Source: JADJOM01 sp046327715 (lineage in GTDB: Bacteria > Gemmatimonadota > Gemmatimonadetes > Gemmatimonadales > GWC2-71-9). Taken from it: a stretch of 64,000 nt of DNA. Location of the stretch: the NCBI GenBank assembly GCA_046327715.1, contig JAXLXY010000015.1, positions 1 through 64,000 on the forward strand. The letters run 5' to 3'. The position numbers were made by a program, and so were the translations under genes. Shown piece after piece: positions 38,675 through 46,892 of the stretch; the first letter of the stretch is position 1, and every line of letters starts with the position of its first letter. The notes below the pieces were generated by a model. It was not told the DNA's origin, made no database searches, and was given only the letters and a program-made list of their open reading frames with translations.

Positions 38675-41445
38675 CCCTGGAGCACCCGACGCCCTACGAG
38701 GCGGTGGCGCTCCCGTCCTCCGCCGACCCGCTCGCCGCCAGCGCCGCACAGTACGCGTCGCAGGTGGCGGAGCTGCTCTTCAGCCAGCTGGTCGAGGTGG
38801 TCCGGGTGCGGCACCCCTACCTGGAGCAGGTCCTCGAGGGCGGGCCGATCGACCCCGCCTGGACCCCGGAGCAGCTCGAGGCCTGCCTGCGGGCGCAGGG
38901 GATCTGGTTCCAGCTGCTCTCGATCGCGGAGCAGAACGCCGGCATGCGGCGGCGGCGGCAGACCGAGACCGAGCGGGGGCCCGAGCAGGTGCGGGGCACC
39001 CTGCCGCAGGTCTTCCACGAGCTGGCCGCCCAGGGGATTGCCCGCCCCGACGACGCCCGGCGCCTGCTGCGCGAGCTGCGGGTGCGCCCCACCATCACGG
39101 CCCATCCGACCGAGGCCAAGCGGGTGACGGTGCTGGAACGCCACCGCCGCATCTACCGCAAGCTGGTGGACCTGGAGTCGCCCCGGTGGACCCCCCGGGA
39201 GCGGAGCCAGCTGGTGGAGGGGCTGCGCACCGACATCGAGCTGCTGTGGATGACCGGGGAGCTCCGGCTGGAGAAGCCCACCGTCCCGCAGGAGGTCTAC
39301 TGGGGCCTTCACTTCTTCAGCGAGACGCTGTTCGAGGCCACCAGCGAGATGCTCGAGAAGCTCGACCGGGTGCTGGCCCACACCTGGCCCGGGGAGCGCT
39401 TCGACATCCCGCCGTTCTTCCAGTTCGGCAGCTGGATCGGCGGCGACCGCGACGGCAATCCCTTCGTCACCAACGAGGTCACCCGGCGGACCCTGGCGGA
39501 AAACCGGGTGGCGAGCCTGCTGCGCTACCGCCAGCGGCTGGGCGAGCTGCTCAAGACCCTGAGCATCACCGAGCGCGCGCTGGAGGTGGGCCCCGCCTTC
39601 CGGGCCGCCCTCGAGCGCGCCCTGGCCCAGGTGAGCGACGGGGCCGGCATCGTGTCCCGCAATCCCGGCGAGGTGTTCCGGCAGTTCCTCGCGTGCATGG
39701 TCCGGCGGCTCGAGGGCGCCATCCGGCACGCGGAGCAGGGGCGCACCGCGCCGGCGGCGGAAGGCTACACCTCGGCCGACGAGCTGCTGGCCGACATCCG
39801 GATGCTCGAGGGGGCGCTGCGCGAGGGCGGCAGCGGCGGCCTCGCCGACCAGCTGGTGCGCCCGGTGCGGCGGGAGGTCGAGACCTTCCGCTTCAGCACC
39901 GTGCGCCTCGACCTGCGGGAGAACACCACCCGGCTCACCCAGGCGCTGGTGGCGCTGTGGCGGGTGAGCACCGGGCGCACCGACGAGCCGCCCGCCGTCA
40001 GCTCGGAGGCGTGGAAGGCCTGGCTGCTGGCCGAGCTGGCGCGGCCCCGGCGGGGCGACCGGCCGCTCGAGGCGGTGCCCGAGGACGTGCGCGAGACGCT
40101 GGGGATGTTCCGGGTGGTGCGCGAGATGCGCGCCGAGCTCGACCGCGAGGCGTTCGGCAGCTTCGTGCTCAGCATGACCCGCGAGGTGGCCGACGTGCTC
40201 GGGGCCTACCTGCTGGCCAAGGAGGGCGGGCTCTTCGCCGACGAGGCCGGCATCGAGAGCTGCACCCTGCCGATCGTGCCGCTGTTCGAGACCATCGAGG
40301 ACCTGCACCGCGCCCCCGGCATGATGCGCGAGCTGCTCGGCATCCCGGTGGTGCGCCGCTCCGTGCGGGCGCTCGGGGGCACGCAGGAAGTGATGATCGG
40401 CTACTCCGACAGCAACAAGGACGGCGGGTACCTGACCTCCAACTGGGAGCTGTGCAAGGCGCAGGCGCGGCTCACCCGGGTCGGGGAGGACGCCGGCGTG
40501 CCGATCAGCTTCTTCCACGGGCGCGGCGGCTCGGTCAGCCGTGGCGGGGCGCCGCTCGGGCGGGCCATCGCGGCCCAGCCGGCCGGCTCGGTGCGCGGCC
40601 GCATGCGGATCACCGAGCAGGGCGAGGTGGTCTCGCTCAAGTACGCCAACCGGGGGACGGCCCAGTACCAGGTGGAACTGCTGGCCGCCAGCGTGATCGA
40701 GCACTCCCTGCGCTCGGAGCACGAGGCGGCGCTCAAGCCCACCAGCGAGTACGACGAGGCGTTCGAGGCGCTGGCCGGCGCGGCCCAGGCGGCCTACCGG
40801 CGGTTCGTGGAGCGGCCGGACATGCTGGCCTACTTCAGCGCGGCGAGCCCGCTGGAGGAGCTTACCCGGCTCAACATCGGGTCCCGTCCCGCCCGGCGCA
40901 CCGGCGCCCGCTCGCTGGCCGACCTCCGGGCCATCCCGTGGGTGTTCGCGTGGTCACAGAACCGGCACTTCATCACCGGCTGGTACGGCCTGGGGAGCGG
41001 GCTCGAGACCTTCCTGCAGATCCGTGGCGAGCGGGGGCACCGGCTGCTGGCGCGCATGTACGAGGACTCGCGGCTGTTCCGGCTGGTGCTCGACGAGGTG
41101 GAGAAGACGCTGAGCTACGTGGACCTCGACCTCGCCCGGATGTACGCCGGCCTGGTGCCGGAGGCCACGACCCGCGACGAGATCTTCGCGATGGTCGAGG
41201 CGGAATACCACCGGACGGTGCGGGCGGTGCTGCAGGTCACCGGCGGGGCGGAGCTGGCCGAGCGCTTTCCGCGCTTCCGGCGGCGGCTGGTGCGCCGGCT
41301 GCCGACCATCAACCAGGCAAGCGTGCAGCAGGTGGAGCTGCTCCGGCGCTACCGCGCCGCGGGCGAGGCGGAGCGCGAGGCCTACCTGTCGGCGCTGCTG
41401 CTGTCGATCAACTGCATCTCGAGCGGCTTCGGCGCCACCGGCTGA
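38671..41445 (+). CDS. ppc: Phosphoenolpyruvate carboxylase
   Basis: Fixes bicarbonate onto PEP to give oxaloacetate. 924 residues from GTG (GTGA overlap), full length for the bacterial enzyme. Catalytic His145 is in TAHPTEAKR; GSWIGGDRDGNPFVT, the catalytic Lys in GYSDSNKDGGYLTSNW, and the glycine loop FHGRGGSVSRGG are all present. It ends ISSGFGATG, where many family members end in NTG. It is the last gene of the serine-cycle operon, and a strong terminator follows. Confidence 0.96.
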   Translation: MTLEHPTPYEAVALPSSADPLAASAAQYASQVAELLFSQLVEVVRVRHPYLEQVLEGGPIDPAWTPEQLEACLRAQGIWFQLLSIAEQNAGMRRRRQTETERGPEQVRGTLPQVFHELAAQGIARPDDARRLLRELRVRPTITAHPTEAKRVTVLERHRRIYRKLVDLESPRWTPRERSQLVEGLRTDIELLWMTGELRLEKPTVPQEVYWGLHFFSETLFEATSEMLEKLDRVLAHTWPGERFDIPPFFQFGSWIGGDRDGNPFVTNEVTRRTLAENRVASLLRYRQRLGELLKTLSITERALEVGPAFRAALERALAQVSDGAGIVSRNPGEVFRQFLACMVRRLEGAIRHAEQGRTAPAAEGYTSADELLADIRMLEGALREGGSGGLADQLVRPVRREVETFRFSTVRLDLRENTTRLTQALVALWRVSTGRTDEPPAVSSEAWKAWLLAELARPRRGDRPLEAVPEDVRETLGMFRVVREMRAELDREAFGSFVLSMTREVADVLGAYLLAKEGGLFADEAGIESCTLPIVPLFETIEDLHRAPGMMRELLGIPVVRRSVRALGGTQEVMIGYSDSNKDGGYLTSNWELCKAQARLTRVGEDAGVPISFFHGRGGSVSRGGAPLGRAIAAQPAGSVRGRMRITEQGEVVSLKYANRGTAQYQVELLAASVIEHSLRSEHEAALKPTSEYDEAFEALAGAAQAAYRRFVERPDMLAYFSAASPLEELTRLNIGSRPARRTGARSLADLRAIPWVFAWSQNRHFITGWYGLGSGLETFLQIRGERGHRLLARMYEDSRLFRLVLDEVEKTLSYVDLDLARMYAGLVPEATTRDEIFAMVEAEYHRTVRAVLQVTGGAELAERFPRFRRRLVRRLPTINQASVQQVELLRRYRAAGEAEREAYLSALLLSINCISSGFGATG

Positions 41446-41480
41446 GTCCCGGGAGGGTGGGGGCGGGGAGCGGAGACGGC

Positions 41481-41518
41481 ACGGCCCCGGCGCGAGCGCG
41501 CCGGGGCCGTAGCGTTTT
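41481..41518. terminator. Strong terminator between ppc and the convergent rlmN
   Basis: A perfect 14-pair stem (41481-41494 with 41497-41510) with a two-base centre, followed by AGCGTTTT. It ends ppc transcription; on the other strand it lies just past the rlmN stop and may serve that gene as well, although the T-run is only on the ppc side. Confidence 0.85.
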
Positions 41519-41521
41519 GAT

Positions 41522-42607
41522 CTAGCCCGCGGCCGGGCCAGGGGCGCGGGCGCGCGCCCGGCGGCCCTCGGTCTCGACCCGGAGCTGGCCGCAGGCGGCG
41601 CTGATGTCGAGGCCGCGGCTCCGCCGGACCACCGCTTCCACCCCCTGGTGCTTGAGCCGGTCGGCGAAGGCGCGGATCCGCTCGGCGGGCGTCGGCGTGA
41701 GCCCGGGGGCACCGCCCGGGTGCAGCGGCAGCAGGTTTACCAGCGCCCCCATCTTCCGGGCCAGCCGGCCCAGCTGGTCGGCGTCGCGGTCGGTGTCGTT
41801 CTGCCCCGCGATCAGGACGTACTCGAAGGTGATGCGCTTGGTGAAGGCGCGGGCGGCGTCGAGGACCGCGGCGAGCGGGTACTTCTTTTCGATGGGCATC
41901 AGCGGCCGGCGCCGCTCGGGGTCGGCGGCGTGCAGGGAGATGGCCAGCCGGAACTGTTCCGGCCGGGCGGCCAGGGCGGTCATCCCGGGCACGATCCCCA
42001 CGGTGGACACCGTGATGTGCCGGGCTCCGATGCCGAGACCCTCGGGGCTGTTGAGGATGGTGAGGGCAACGTCCACCGCGGGCCAGTTGAGGAGCGGCTC
42101 CCCCATCCCCATGAACACGATGTTGGTGGGGGTCTCGGCCGGGTAGCGCAGCGCCACCTCCCGGGCCTGGCCGGCGATCTCGAAGGGGGTCAGGTTGCGC
42201 CGGAACCCCATCCGGCCCGTGGCGCAGAAGATGCACCCCAAGGCACACCCCGCCTGCGATGAGATGCACAGGGTCCGGCGTGCCCCGGACGGGATGAGCA
42301 CGGACTCGACCGCCTCACCGTCCGGGAGGCGCCAGAGAAACTTCCGGGTGCCGTCCACGGAGCGCTGCTCGGTGGCGAGCTCGAGGCGGGCCAGCGGCCA
42401 GTCCCGGTCCAGGGCGTCCCGCAGGGGGCGGGGGAGGTCGGTGGCCTCCTGCCAGCCGGGGAGCGGCCGCTGCCAGAGGTAGGGCTGCGGCTGCCGGGCC
42501 CGGAAGGCGGGCAGGCTCTGGTCCGCGCACCAGGCGGCCAGCGCGGCAGCGGCCCCGGCCGGGGGTCGATCGAGAATACCGGGGGGAGCGCTGCGTCTCT
42601 CGGGCAT
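41522..42607 (-). CDS. rlmN: 23S rRNA/tRNA adenine-C2 methyltransferase, radical SAM
   Basis: Methylates A2503 of 23S rRNA and A37 of some tRNAs. 361 residues from ATG at 42607; a longer in-frame ORF to 42760 has no family match. Radical SAM cysteines 121, 125 and 128 lie in CALGCIFCATG. TNIVFMGMGEPLLNW binds SAM. The C-terminal SRGLDISAACGQL supplies the methyl-carrying cysteine. It is convergent with ppc. Confidence 0.94.
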   Translation of the reverse strand: MPERRSAPPGILDRPPAGAAAALAAWCADQSLPAFRARQPQPYLWQRPLPGWQEATDLPRPLRDALDRDWPLARLELATEQRSVDGTRKFLWRLPDGEAVESVLIPSGARRTLCISSQAGCALGCIFCATGRMGFRRNLTPFEIAGQAREVALRYPAETPTNIVFMGMGEPLLNWPAVDVALTILNSPEGLGIGARHITVSTVGIVPGMTALAARPEQFRLAISLHAADPERRRPLMPIEKKYPLAAVLDAARAFTKRITFEYVLIAGQNDTDRDADQLGRLARKMGALVNLLPLHPGGAPGLTPTPAERIRAFADRLKHQGVEAVVRRSRGLDISAACGQLRVETEGRRARARAPGPAAG

Positions 42608-42864
42608 GCCGGAAGATAATCCGCCGCCCCCGTGACGCGGCCGTGACGCCACAGGAGCGTGGCGGCGATCCGACAGGGTGTGTGGCGCGGCTGAGCGATT
42701 GACCATCAGGACGGACCCTGTCATTTTGGGGCGTCCTTCCTCAGGGGTGGTGCGCGCCACCCCGACCGCAATCTCAAAGTGTCTGCCGTTCCGTCCGGTC
42801 GTGCGGCCTCCCTTCCCCCTGGGATCGCCTCCCGGCTGGTCATATCCACCCCGATGGAGGGTTC

Positions 42865-44631
42865 ATGCAGAAGAAGCTCCTCGCCCTGGCGTGTTCCGCC
42901 CTGTTCGTCGCGGCCTGTTCGGACGGTCCGACGGGCACGACGCAGGAACCGCTGCTCAACGTGTACCGCACGCCGGGCGCCCAGCTGGTCCCGGGCCGGT
43001 ACATCGTGCTGTTCAAGAAGGGCAAGTTCGCGGACGTCGGGGCGGAGGCGCGCCGGATCGTGTCCGGCGAGAGCGGGCGGATGCTCTTCGTGTATGACAA
43101 GGCGACGCACGGCTTCGCGGCCGACCTGTCGGACGCGGCCATCGAGCGGCTGCGCCGGAACCCGAACATCTCGCTGATCGAGCAGGACGGCGTCGTCAAG
43201 CTCGACGCGACCCAGGCGCCGACCCCGTCGTGGGGCCTGGACCGCATCGACCAGGCGAACCTGCCGCTCAACAACAGCTACACCTATCCCAACACCGGCG
43301 CCGGCGTGCACTTCTACGGCATCGACACCGGCATCCTGGGCGGCATCAACGGCACCGCCACCACGCCGCACGTGGACATCGCCGGCCGCCTGAGCACCGG
43401 CTTCGACGCGATCACCATCGGTGGCAACGCCAACGACTGCAACGGGCACGGCACCCACACCGCGACCACCGCGGCGGGCACCACCTATGGCGTGGCCAAG
43501 TCCGCGACCGTGCACCCGGTCCGGGTGCTCGACTGCGGCGGGTCCGGCCTGTTCTCGCAGGTCCAGGCCGGCATCAACTGGGTCACCGGTGACCACCAGG
43601 CGCACCCCGGCCAGAACTCGGTGGCCAACATGAGCCTCGGCGGCGGCGCGGATGCGGCCACCGACGCGGCCGTGAACGCCTCCATCGCGGCGGGCGTGGT
43701 GTACTCCCTGTCGGCCGGCAACAGCTTCGGCGCCGACGCCTGCACCCAGTCCCCGGCGCGCGTCACCGCGGGCCTGACCGTGATGGCGTTCGACATCAAC
43801 GACCGCCTGGCCAACTTCTCCAACATCGGCACCTGCACCGACCTGGGCGCGCCGGGCGTCAACATCACCGCCGGCTGGATCGGCAGCCCGACCGCGACCA
43901 GCACGATCAGCGGCACCTCGATGTCGGCCCCGCACGTGGCCGGCGCCGCGATGCTCTACCTGTCCGCCAATCCGGGCTCCACGGTGGCGCAGGTCAATGC
44001 CGCGATCATCAACAACGCGACCAACGGCATCATCACCGGCGTGGGCGGCGGGGCGTTCCCGGCCAACTCGCCGAACAAGAACCTGAACATCCAGTTCATC
44101 GGCGGCGGCGGCCCGACCAACCAGCCCCCGGTGGCCAGCTTCACCTGGTCGTGCACCGGCCTGTCGTGCACCTTCAACGGCACCGGCTCCAGCGACCCGG
44201 ATGGCACCATCGCCTCGTACAACTGGACGATCTCCAGCGGCACCTCGGTCTCCACCGCGTCGTCGTTCTCGCGCACCTTCCCGTCGGCCCGGACGTTCAC
44301 GCTCACGCTGACCGTCACCGACAACCAGGGCGCCACCAACAGCACCACCCAGACCATCACGGTCACGGGTGGCGGCAGCAACCAGCCGCCGGTGGCCAGC
44401 TTCACCTACAGCTGCACCGCGGCGCACGCCTGCACGTTCACCTCGACCTCGACCGATCCGGACGGCACCATCGCCAGCTACGCCTGGAAGCTGGCCGCGG
44501 GCAACACGGTCTCGACCGCGGCGAGCTTCTCCAAGACGTTCCCGTCGGCGCGCACCTTTGCCCTGACCCTCACGGTCACGGACAACGGCGGGGCGAGCAC
44601 CAGCACCACCCAGACGATCACCGTTCCGTAA
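42865..44631 (+). CDS. Subtilisin-like (S8) protease lipoprotein with two PKD domains
   Basis: 588 residues. The lipobox FVAAC places the lipid on Cys18. An I9 inhibitor propeptide spans about 45-113 (GRYIVLFKKGKF). The S8 domain (about 123-405) has Asp154 (YGIDTGI), His195 (GHGTHTA), Asn286 (SLSAGN) and Ser352 (GTSMSAPHVAG), so it is active in principle. Two PKD domains (from residue 419 and about 509) form the C terminus. GGAGGG precedes the ATG. The 257-base gap upstream (42608-42864) holds a TTGACC box near 42700 but no clear -10. The PKD part is nearly identical in DNA to that of the next gene. Confidence 0.92.
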   Translation: MQKKLLALACSALFVAACSDGPTGTTQEPLLNVYRTPGAQLVPGRYIVLFKKGKFADVGAEARRIVSGESGRMLFVYDKATHGFAADLSDAAIERLRRNPNISLIEQDGVVKLDATQAPTPSWGLDRIDQANLPLNNSYTYPNTGAGVHFYGIDTGILGGINGTATTPHVDIAGRLSTGFDAITIGGNANDCNGHGTHTATTAAGTTYGVAKSATVHPVRVLDCGGSGLFSQVQAGINWVTGDHQAHPGQNSVANMSLGGGADAATDAAVNASIAAGVVYSLSAGNSFGADACTQSPARVTAGLTVMAFDINDRLANFSNIGTCTDLGAPGVNITAGWIGSPTATSTISGTSMSAPHVAGAAMLYLSANPGSTVAQVNAAIINNATNGIITGVGGGAFPANSPNKNLNIQFIGGGGPTNQPPVASFTWSCTGLSCTFNGTGSSDPDGTIASYNWTISSGTSVSTASSFSRTFPSARTFTLTLTVTDNQGATNSTTQTITVTGGGSNQPPVASFTYSCTAAHACTFTSTSTDPDGTIASYAWKLAAGNTVSTAASFSKTFPSARTFALTLTVTDNGGASTSTTQTITVP

Positions 44632-44641
44632 GGTCGCCTGG
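44119..44641 (+). repeat. PKD-pair direct repeat, copy 1
   Basis: 523 bases match 45770-46292 with six mismatches by direct comparison (about 98.9 per cent). The match covers both PKD domains, the stop codon and ten bases beyond. The catalytic parts upstream are unrelated, so the C-terminal cassette itself was copied or converted. Confidence 0.93.
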
Positions 44642-44654
44642 TTGCAGTCTCCCG

Positions 44655-44685
44655 GCCGCCGGATCCCCTCGGGGATGCCGGCGGC
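44655..44685 (+). terminator. Terminator-like hairpin after the S8 protease gene
   Basis: GCCGCCGG-ATCCCC-TC-GGGGAT-G-CCGGCGGC: a stem of about 14 pairs with one bulge, followed by CGTTTCCC. The T-run is short, so termination may be partial and the next gene may be read through. Confidence 0.6.
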
Positions 44686-44791
44686 TCGGGCGTTTCCCCC
44701 CCCGCCGGCAGGGCCGGCGGGCCAACCCCTCCGAGCGGTTCGTGTGCCTCCCCGCCCGCCTCGGCCTGATCGTGATCTTCCTGGAGGCACC

Positions 44792-46282
44792 ATGAAGCAG
44801 CAGTTCCTCGCCCTGGCCGCCCTGGCCCTGGTGGCGTCGGCCTGTGCCGATACCGGCTCCAACCCGACGCAGCCGAGCGCCGGCGCCCCCGCCGCACTCA
44901 GCGCGGGCCGGACCAACATCATGCGCGTCAGGGGTGCCCAGCCCGCCGGTGGCGTGTCCGGCCAGGCCACCGGCATCAACTACCACGGCGGGCCGATCCT
45001 CGCCGTGACCAACGTCGCGGCGATGTACTGGGGCACGGCGCCCATCTACACCGGCGGCCCCACGCCCGGGACCAGCGGCACCGGGGCGCAGGATGGCTCC
45101 CTGATCGGGCACTTCTTGCGGAACCTCGGTGGCTCGCCCTACTTCAACATCAACACCACCTACACCGACGCGATCGGTGGCGGGCACACCGTCTCCAACG
45201 TGGTGAACTACACCCAGTTCTGGGCCGACAACCAGAACGTGCCGCCCAGCAGCGGTGCCGCGGTGTCCGACGCCTCCATCCAGGCGGAAATCATCCGTGG
45301 CTTCACGACCGGGGCACTGACGTACGACCCGCAGACGATCTACCTCGTCTTCACCGCCGGCAAGACGAATCTCGGGGGCGGCTTCGGGACCCAGTACTGC
45401 GCCTATCACGGCAACTTCCTCTGGAACGGCCAGCTGGTGATCTACGCGGCCCAGCCCGACAACTATGCCTTCCCGACCGCCTGCGCGGCGCTGACCGGTT
45501 CACCCAACAACGACTTCCATGCGGACGCGGAGGTGAACACCCTGGCCCACGAGATCGAGGAGGCGACCACCGACTACCGCCTCGATGCCTGGTACGACAA
45601 CTTCGGCGCCGAGAACGCGGACAAGTGCGCCTGGACCTTCGGGACGACCTACACCACCGGGAACGGTGCCACCGCCAACATGAACCTCGGTGGCAAGGAC
45701 TTCCTGGTGCAGCAGAACTGGGTCAACGCCGGCAACGGCGGCTGCCTGACCTCGTATGGCGGGGTCTCCAACCAGCCCCCGGTGGCCAGCTTCACCTGGT
45801 CGTGCACCGGCCTGTCGTGCACCTTCAACGGCACCGGCTCCAGCGACCCGGATGGCAGCGTCGCCTCGTACAACTGGACCATCTCCAGCGGCACCTCGGT
45901 CTCCACCGCGTCGTCGTTCTCGCGCACCTTCCCGTCGGCTCGGACGTTCACGCTCACGCTGACCGTCACCGACAACCAGGGCGCCACCAACAGCACCACC
46001 CAGACCATCACGGTCACGGGTGGCGGCAGCAACCAGCCGCCGGTGGCCAGCTTCACCTACAGCTGCACCGCGGCGCACGCCTGCACGTTCACCTCGACCT
46101 CGACCGATCCGGACGGCACCATCGCCAGCTACGCCTGGAAGCTGGCCGCGGGCAATACGGTCTCGACCGCGGCGAGCTTCTCCAAGACGTTCCCGTCGGC
46201 GCGCACCTTTGCCCTGACCCTCACGGTCACGGACAACGGCGGGGCGAGCACCAGCACCACCCAGACGATCACCGTTCCGTAG
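44792..46282 (+). CDS. EXORDIUM/PHI-1-like secreted lipoprotein with two PKD domains
   Basis: 496 residues from ATG at 44792, with GGAGG upstream. Lipobox VASAC, lipid on Cys18. Residues about 50-320 resemble the phosphate-induced protein 1/EXORDIUM family (YHGGPILAVTNVAAMYWG, VVNYTQFWADN, NADKCAWTFGTTYT, FLVQQNWVNAGNGGC). It holds LAHEIEEATTD (His253-Glu254), a zincin-like HE motif, so peptidase activity is possible but untested. Two PKD domains start at residue 327 and are almost the same as those of the protease upstream. The domain function in bacteria is unknown. Confidence 0.8.
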   Translation: MKQQFLALAALALVASACADTGSNPTQPSAGAPAALSAGRTNIMRVRGAQPAGGVSGQATGINYHGGPILAVTNVAAMYWGTAPIYTGGPTPGTSGTGAQDGSLIGHFLRNLGGSPYFNINTTYTDAIGGGHTVSNVVNYTQFWADNQNVPPSSGAAVSDASIQAEIIRGFTTGALTYDPQTIYLVFTAGKTNLGGGFGTQYCAYHGNFLWNGQLVIYAAQPDNYAFPTACAALTGSPNNDFHADAEVNTLAHEIEEATTDYRLDAWYDNFGAENADKCAWTFGTTYTTGNGATANMNLGGKDFLVQQNWVNAGNGGCLTSYGGVSNQPPVASFTWSCTGLSCTFNGTGSSDPDGSVASYNWTISSGTSVSTASSFSRTFPSARTFTLTLTVTDNQGATNSTTQTITVTGGGSNQPPVASFTYSCTAAHACTFTSTSTDPDGTIASYAWKLAAGNTVSTAASFSKTFPSARTFALTLTVTDNGGASTSTTQTITVP

Positions 46283-46292
46283 GGTCGCCTGA
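45770..46292 (+). repeat. PKD-pair direct repeat, copy 2
   Basis: Second copy of the 523-base block at 44119-44641. Three of the five coding differences are at third codon positions; two adjacent changes turn Thr-Ile into Ser-Val; the sixth changes TAA to TAG. Confidence 0.93.
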
Positions 46293-46304
46293 TCCCGCAG
46301 TACC

Positions 46305-46335
46305 GGCCGCCGGGCCCCCGTGGGGTCCGGCGGCC
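46305..46335 (+). terminator. Hairpin after the EXORDIUM-like gene
   Basis: GGCCGCCGGGCCCC-CGT-GGGGTCCGGCGGCC: about 14 pairs with one G-T pair, and no T-run. It shares the CCGCCGG/CCGGCGG core of the hairpin after the protease gene. The rest of the gap to 46436 holds a weak TTGCCC-N16-TTAGCT promoter candidate near 46380-46408. Confidence 0.55.
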
Positions 46336-46436
46336 TGCTGCATGGTGGGGCAGCGCGCTAACTCACCGTCCCTGAATGGGTTGCCCGCCCCAAATGAGGC
46401 CGTTAGCTTCCCCGGGTCCCCAGCCAGAATCCCGGA

Positions 46437-46892
46437 TTGCTGCTGACCGATCTGCTGACGCCCGAGCGTATCAAGGTGCCCCTCGCGGCCGCCGACAAGG
46501 CGGGCGTGCTGCGGGAACTGACCCTGCTGCTGGCCGACCGCGCCGGCGCCCCCCTCGACCCGCTGCTCGCGGCCGTGCTGGAGCGCGAGGCGGTCCTGTC
46601 CACCGGCATCGGCCACGGCATCGCGATCCCGCACGCCAAGTCGCCGCTGGTGCAGGAGCTGATGCTGGTCTCCGGCAGTTCCCCGGCCGGGGTGCCCTTC
46701 GACGCGCTCGACGGGGAGCCGGTCCGGCTCTTCTTCCTCCTCATCGGGCCCGACAGCGCGGCCGGGCTGCACGTGAAGGCGCTGTCGCGGATCGCCCGGC
46801 TGGTGCGGCGGGAGAGCGTGCGCGAGGCCCTGCTCGCCGCGCCGGACGCGGCCGCCTTTCACCAGATCCTGATCGAGGCCGAGGAGCGATGA
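46437..46892 (+). CDS. PTS IIA (PtsN-like) domain protein
   Basis: 151 residues from TTG, starting LLTDLLTPERIKVPL. The PTS EIIA type-2 fold shows in EREAVLSTGIGHGIAIPHAKS, with the phospho-accepting His in IPHAK, and in FFLLIGP. No sugar permease is nearby, so a regulatory PtsN-type role is likely. No other start codon is convincing. It overlaps aspS as ATGA. Confidence 0.85.
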   Translation: MLLTDLLTPERIKVPLAAADKAGVLRELTLLLADRAGAPLDPLLAAVLEREAVLSTGIGHGIAIPHAKSPLVQELMLVSGSSPAGVPFDALDGEPVRLFFLLIGPDSAAGLHVKALSRIARLVRRESVREALLAAPDAAAFHQILIEAEER

